In this document: one piece after another, positions 58,690 through 64,000 of the stretch
Layout of the letters: each line of letters begins with the position of its first letter
Numbering within the stretch: the stretch's first letter is position 1
Assembly: GCA_031308135.1 (NCBI GenBank)
Contig: JAHLJT010009419.1
Location: 185,009,829 to 185,073,828 of the forward strand
Length of the DNA: 64,000 bases
Direction of reading: 5' to 3'
Source: Acheta domesticus
Taxonomy: Eukaryota; Arthropoda; Insecta; Orthoptera; Gryllidae
The notes under the pieces: model-generated
What the model was told of the DNA's origin: nothing
What the model saw: the letters and a program-made list of their open reading frames with translations, nothing else
Databases searched by the model: none
Translations under genes and position numbers: made by a program

Positions 58690-59060
58690 TTTTCGAAAAT
58701 ACAGAGTTCAGCAAAAATGGTACCTGGCCAGTTTTTATAAAATATTTCGCTCTTTTCGATGAAAAATATATTAACGAAAAAATGTGGAACCTTTTTTGAA
58801 AAATGTGCTTTTTTAGTTGCCTTTACTTCAAGCAAACATTGCGCAAAAACTATTCGGATTTTCAAAAAATTGTGTAACCTGTTTATATGTATAATTTTTT
58901 ATAATAATCATTAGGTGAAAATCTGTGTTATCAATATTGCAGCTTTGGAATGTTAAATTACTGCAATTTTCGAAAATACAGAGTTAACCGAAAATGGGTC
59001 TTTCGCCATGGTTACAAGCGTACTTTGCTCTATTCGAGGAAAAATTAAACTACTGTGCTA
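58690..59060 (-). repeat. CGTCC-family inner fragments, two in tandem (minus strand)
   Basis: CGAAAATACAGAGTT occurs at about 58694 and 58973. Read on the minus strand this is AACTCTGTATTTTCG, matching AACTCTGAATTTTCG of the + copies. CGAATAGAGCAAAGTACGC also matches AATAGAGTAAAATACAC. The two partial copies lie about 280 bp apart. Confidence 0.55.
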
Positions 59061-59274
59061 AAACCTCGCACTTCATAACAGTTACGTAACATTATTCCGC
59101 AGTTTCTGTTCACTGTCTATATTAACACATGTATCATTTTTTTGAAAAACTCATAACAAATCGTAGAACATTACTTGCGAAAACTCATTCTTTTAAAGCT
59201 GATACGTCAACACAAATTCCACAATATTAAATGTGTATTTTAGCCTTAAAAAATTAAAGTTAAAAATATGACCA

Positions 59275-59715
59275 AGCAGCGGCATTAGTGGCAGGTTCTG
59301 CAGGAGAATTCTGGAGGACGGTTGCTCTGATCGGTAGTTTTCCGTGATTTCTCTGATCAATACCAGCACCAATGCCGAAGCTGTACCCTAACAAACGGGC
59401 CACGGACCGCACGCCATCTTTCCTTTCTCTGCCTTGTCCTTTCCTCACCCCTTACACTTACACGTACACTCACATGTAGTATACTGACATGCTTGTGTAG
59501 AAACCAGTTAGGAACTTAAAGCTTGTCGCGACTGGGGCGGTGCCAAGCTAATGGGAGATTCCTGGTTGGGAAACCCCCCCGCAAGCGAACGTAGTTCTGC
59601 GCCGGATCTCACTAGTCAGCGGGGCGGAGATCGCCACCACCTCCCGCGATAAAAAAAGTACACTATGCTTACAGGACTAATGATCTTCGCAGTTGATGTG
59701 CCAGGAATCACTAAT
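59275..59715 (+). mobile_element. SINE family P
   Basis: GAGAATTCTGGAGGACGG, TGTACCCTAACAAACGGGCC, CCTTACACTTACACG, CCCCGCAAGCGAACG, GCGCCGGATCTCAC and the tail GCTTACAGGACTAATGATC follow the same order as at 54.9 kb. The tRNA-like head is missing or diverged. Confidence 0.68.
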
Positions 59716-60049
59716 CAATCCATTATTACCACTAGTGTAATGTAATTAGTATCAATGATAACTGAATCTAATTCGATTGTATCGTGGGATAGCGTTGCTC
59801 CATTACTGAGCGGGCCATTTATCAACCCCGTTTCAGTCAACTTCAGCACCCAGCCAATTTCGCTAAAATTCAACTTCTTTACGTATACGTAAATTGATAC
59901 TTTAAGTGGGAAACCTACAATCAGGAAACATGTTTCATGATTAAATTGCGTGAAGGGCGTGTGTGTACATGTGCATGTACGTGCTTTTATTCCATCTCTT
60001 GCAGTCAGCATTACGAGACAAAAAGTAATTTGAGGAATGAGCGCAATTT

Positions 60050-61005
60050 AGCCTCCTGGGGCGCCTCTCCGCCCATCTCCTTCGCACTTCCCCTCCTCTC
60101 CGCACCGCGCGTCGAGACGCATTGGGCCCCCTTGGCCGGCGGCGGCACCGCCCGCGCCTTGGGTTTCGGAGCCGCAACGTCGTGGCCATCTTCGCGACGC
60201 CTGGCAGCACGCCGTCGCCAGGCGGCATGATTTGAATTTGCACTAGACTTGTGAGTGAAGCTTCTCTAAAGGTTGCCTCACTTTATTGGTAACAAAATAG
60301 CAGATTCTCACTCAAACTATTAATGTTGAGAAAAAAAAATCTGTAAAATGAGACGTTGCACTTGTGAGAACGTGCATATTTGTGTTGTTTGCCAAGGTGT
60401 ATTGACGTATATATGAGTTTGGAGCTGAATTTTGCCGTTTTGTAAACATAAATTTATGTTAGGCAAAGGTTACATGTGAATTGTCTGATTATAACACGTA
60501 GTTATTTCAATGATTATAATTTTACAGATTTTTTTTTCTCAACATTAATAGTTTGAGTGAGAATCTGCAATTTTGTTACCAATAAAGTGAGGCAAACTGT
60601 AAAGAAGCTTCACTCACAAGTCCAGTGCAAATTCAAATCCTGTCGCCAGGCGCGAGCGAGAATCAACGAGTGAGCGAGGGAGTGAGTGGGCGCGCGGGCG
60701 CGCACGGCCGCGCCTCCCGCTGGGGCGTGGGCGAGCCTGGGCGGAGAAGCGGCGGCGGCGGCGGGCCGCGTGAGCGGGGCCGGGAGGGGCGCTCCGATTG
60801 AGTGCCTCGCGCCGTGCACTTCCGCGCCACCGCCGCCACCGCGCCCTCGCTCGCTTTGCCGAACGCCCCGCTCGCTCTGGCGCGCCGCCTCGCCTCGCCT
60901 CGTTCTTTCTCTCTTTGCCCGTGCACCTGTCCCTTCCCCCCCCCCCCTTGCCGCAGACTCCCGGTCGGCAGTGCGGCACATCGCGCGTGCTCTCGCACCC
61001 ATTTC
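60050..61005. other. GC-rich island split by MITE copy C
   Basis: CpG-dense blocks at 60050-60224 and 60644-61005 flank an AT-rich MITE. The right block has GCGCGCGGGCGCGCACGG and CCGCCGCCACCG motifs, a C10 run near 60940, and a poly-T at about 61010. Open frames are compositional. Confidence 0.6.
60225..60643. mobile_element. Mutator-type MITE inserted in a GC island, copy C (419 bp)
   Basis: The left end is GCATGATTTGAATTTGC and the right end GCAAATTCAAATCCTGT. The inverted repeats run about 125 bp, including ACTAGACTTGTGAGTGAAGC, TTATTGGTAACAAAAT and ATTAATGTTGAGAAAAAAAA. The flanks CGCCAGGCG (60216-60224 and 60644-60652) are identical; two more bases (GT) also agree on the left side. Unlike copies A and B, only the outer ~30 bp are shared. 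No transposase frame. Confidence 0.88.
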
Positions 61006-61639
61006 GGTGTTTTTTTTTTTGTTTTTTTTTTAATTTTATTTGTAGTGTTTCGCCTCTTGTCACGGCTGTGGAGGAACATAAGTTCGGAATACTCTTTAGT
61101 TCATGGTACGATGTGTAAACATTTTATTATCTCCACTGGTTAATGTGAGTTATTGGTGTGTTGCACTGGCGATGACTTGTATTTCAAGTTCCAATGCACT
61201 AAATTTTCGATTATAGTTTCTCTTTTTGTTTTTACTTTACTTGACATTTATTTGTATTGAAGTGGAAGCCTTTGTGCATTACGCAACTACTGTACCAGTA
61301 AACACTGATTCGCTGCTTGTTTGTTTGTTTTTTGTGCGCAAAGTCTGTTTTCTTGGACCCTTCGTAGCTGGACGTACGAATTATTATTTTTGTGCAGTTT
61401 TTAATTATTTATTCTTGTTTACAATCTTCTGTCTCGTTGGTGCCATCGGCTTGTTTTGTGTCGCTCATCATTGCCTTTTCAGTATATTGTGACGTCTTTT
61501 CTCTACGGTTGTAGATGAAAGTATTGCCGGCACAATTTTCAACACTATTTTTATTGCTTTCGGTCAGTTTCCAGATTCTATGTGTGGAGTGGCTCTCATT
61601 TGGAGCATAGCTGTATCTTCTCGTCTCCCCTTTTTTTGT
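61006..61639. other. T-rich spacer
   Basis: The + strand is T-rich. The open frame at 61226-61492 gives a hydrophobic peptide from TTT/GTT-rich sequence and is not convincing. Confidence 0.4.
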
Positions 61640-62720
61640 CCGCGGCCTTCAGGAGCGAATATCTTCTTCGGGCGTCGTCTCTTTGTGTTGATATGCGAGT
61701 GCGAGCGAGAGGGCAGAGACGTCGGAGCGAGGAGGGGGCGGGCGTGCGGCCTGGCGGCGCAGGCTTCTCGCAGTTGCCCGCTTGGCCGCGCGCCGCGCCG
61801 CTGCGCCCGCGCCGCCGCCGCCGCCACCCTTGCCGCGCCGTGCCGAGTCGCGTCGAGTCTCCCGGCCGGGCCGTGGCGCTGCGCCCGCAGGCCGGTTGGC
61901 TGTTATCGCCGCCGCCGCCATCGCCGCCACCGCCGCCGCCGCTTCTGCTGCCGCTGCCGCCACCACGTTGGTCGCGAGCGTAGAGGCGAACGGAACGGAG
62001 CGGGCGGGCGGGTGACGAGCGAGGCCCGAAAGCGCGATCGGCTGCCGACCTTGTGCTCGCGGAGCGGCGCGGCGCGCGGAGTGTGCAACGGAGGAGCGAA
62101 GCGAAGTCCTGGATTCCGATCTCGCCGACCGGGAGGGGAGGAGCGGCGAGGCGCCACTGCAGGGGGCGGCGGAAGGTGAGTGAGGGCAGAGCGGGCGGGC
62201 GCGGGTGCGCGCGCGCCGTGTGCCGCGGCCGCGAGGACGGCTACGCCGCCGGCAGCGCGCCCGCAATGGAGGATAGGCGAGTGCGAGAGAGAGGGCGATA
62301 GGCTGAGCGCGGCTGCCGCTGCCGTCGCCGCCGTCGCTGCCGCCTCCTCCTCCTCCTCGCTGCGTGCGCGTTGTGAGTGGCGGTGTGGCGGGCGCGGGCT
62401 GGCTGGCTCTCGCCGAAGCGGAGGGGAGCACGCACGCACGCGACGCGGCGCGGCCGCCGCCGCGAGGAGCGAGGAACGAGTAGCACGCGGCGTGCGCACG
62501 GGCCGCTCTTTGTGGGGCGCTCGGCCAGCTGAGGAGGTAACGCCGACGCGGGACCGAGCCATGCGCCCATGGGCGACGTGACGCGGAGCGGAGTGACCGC
62601 ACGCGGGGAGGGGGGCCCCGTCCGCTTCCTGCTGGCCCCTCGGGGCGCCCGCTGCCCGCAGGACCAGCGTGTGCACATTGCCAGCGAAGGCGTTGCTGCT
62701 CGGCGGTTATTTTTAACTTG
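61640..62720. promoter_or_regulatory. Largest GC-rich island; candidate promoter and first exon
   Basis: About 1.1 kb of CpG-dense sequence with CCGCCGCCGCC tracts (61810, 61910-61970), many GCGC and CGCG words, and CCTCCTCCTCCTCC at 62340. A good splice donor AAGGTGAGTG lies at 62173-62182. Size, density and the donor make it the best candidate for a gene 5' end, read rightward, with the gene body beyond 64 kb. No coding frame is recognisable and several overlapping frames are open, so any transcript start is a guess. Confidence 0.5.
62176..62181 (+). other. Candidate 5' splice site GTGAGT
   Basis: AAG|GTGAGT matches the consensus animal donor closely. If real, an exon would end at 62175. 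A single site in GC-rich sequence can occur by chance. Confidence 0.35.
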
Positions 62721-64000
62721 CCGTCGGTGGTTCGCGCACATCTCCCCCGTGGGATATGAGCTTCTTGTTGCTGTAGGCCTTACTCCTTTCGATTTGGAAT
62801 TGATAGACTCGTATGGAATACGTGGTTATTGCAATGTTCTAGATGAGTACTGAACGGTTCTGGTTGAAAGAGTTACACTTTTTCCCCTGTTGGTATCCCT
62901 AAGCTAGTGACCAAGATGTGTTTACGTCATCATGTGTTGCGTCATTCAACACTCAGGAACTTTTACATCTGTAACTTACAGAATTCGGTCAGCATATTTG
63001 TAGAACCCAATGTCCATTAAAGGGCTTACTCGTTCTCCACGGAAATTTGCGCAACTTCGAAGAAAAAAAAAACAAAACAAACGAGTCGTATCACCGTTTC
63101 TTTCAACTTCCAGTCCTATATCGAAATTTTTGTTTTTTTCAAATCCGGTCATTTTCAGTGAAGTCCCAACAATGAAGGGTTTTCCGCAAATCGACACAAT
63201 GTATGATTGATTTGGTCGCAAAACTTACGTTTTTGGTTATTGCGGAAAACGAGTTGGATATACATAGTGTGTGGCATTTCGTCTCTTGGAGTTCAAGGTG
63301 AAACTCCTACCGAGAAATGTACACTTGTTATATAACTTGAAACACAGTAAAGTTTTGTAAGTTAGGCTCAAAATACTTTTCATTATTAATGTATTACTGT
63401 GTAATTACTCGTCGTCATGAAGGAAACTGAGCTACTTTTCTGCAATTAATTAGTTCTGGATTTGCATATCCGAATTAATAAGTCAATTTCAAGAATTATA
63501 ATACTGTCCATATCTTGCCGAACAGTCTATATTGATAGAAATTGGTTATAGGATTGTTATAGAGGGATAGTACGATTGTTTGTTGTTATTTATACATCCA
63601 ATATTTGCTAACATCTGTGTTAACTTTCCTGTGAAATATAATTTGTGGAAAAGGCGACTTCAACAGTCAATTGAAAATATTTAGGTCCAAGTAGATCATA
63701 TAGAGATTGAATTTTCAATTCTTCATTCAAAATCCACAAGTGATTAATATGATTTCATATTAACTTTTATTTTGTAATTCAACATTGCTAAAGTTTATTT
63801 AATTAATTATCCTTTAAAAGTCCTCTTTATTTACCTCTAGGTATTTTCAATGTGTTTCACTAAGTGAAGTATCAAAAGTACAATTTATCATTTTTTACAA
63901 TTCATTGACAGCATTCATTTTTTGTTTTGCAATTTTGTATACTAATGGAGTCGAAGTCTCTGTCAAGGTGTTACAAAATACAGAAAACAACTCTTTTCTG
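62721..64000. other. AT-rich stretch right of the island
   Basis: If the island is a promoter, this would be first-intron sequence. No gene, RNA or transposon end is seen. Confidence 0.4.

Noticed and set aside
61580..62676. Open frames of 200-317 codons on both strands in the largest GC island
   Set aside because: Arg/Ala/Pro-rich translations with no recognisable domain, open in several overlapping frames. Compositional.

Overview
This window looks like nuclear DNA from a eukaryote, most likely an arthropod with a large, repeat-rich genome. The signs are an AT-rich background, no operon-like gene packing, tRNA-derived SINEs, decayed mariner, Tc1, hAT, RTE-like and Jockey/CR1-like elements, and short dense GC-rich islands. 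The motifs in the LINE and mariner remnants resemble, from memory, those of polyneopteran insects (cockroach, termite, stick insect or orthopteran). That placement is an inference. I see no intact host protein-coding gene. Long open frames in the GC-rich blocks come from composition, being open in several frames on both strands.

Layout. 1-13 kb: an RTE-like LINE tail, a hAT-type non-autonomous element with 8-bp target duplications, GC islands at about 3.0 and 6.3 kb, and a Mutator-type non-autonomous element (9194-9898) inside a GC island. 13-28 kb: a duplicated CT-rich block on either side of two islands, further hAT-type copies at 14.4 and 24.8 kb that abut islands, a second Mutator-type copy at 17.8 kb, a cluster of an unnamed hairpin-headed repeat (called here the CGTCC family), a mariner relic at 22 kb, and a 0.7-kb GC-rich hexanucleotide array at 26.6-27.4 kb. 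28-45 kb: a second mariner relic, islands at 31.6, 35.6, 36.6 and 38.5 kb, a decayed LINE 3' half (38.9-40.3 kb), and more CGTCC copies. 45-53 kb: a relic of a recurrent CxxC-rich protein with a 254-bp hAT element nested in it, a LINE reverse-transcriptase relic, a 554-bp palindromic element, an RTE tail with microsatellite, and a Tc1 relic. 53-64 kb: SINEs, a fresh 91-bp tandem duplication, a long hairpin between 15-bp direct repeats, a (CCG)n island, a third Mutator-type copy splitting an island, and a strong GC island at 61.6-62.7 kb that could be the promoter and first exon of a gene lying to the right.

The most notable patterns are: (1) three Mutator-like MITEs, each inside a GC-rich island and each with a 9-bp target duplication readable from the sequence; (2) six scattered hammerhead-ribozyme-like cores resembling those of Penelope-like elements; (3) the CGTCC family, with at least ten fragments and a conserved hairpin head; and (4) the CxxC-protein relic, whose reading frame is restored exactly when the nested hAT element is removed. 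All coordinates for repeats and islands were read by eye and are approximate unless target duplications fix them.
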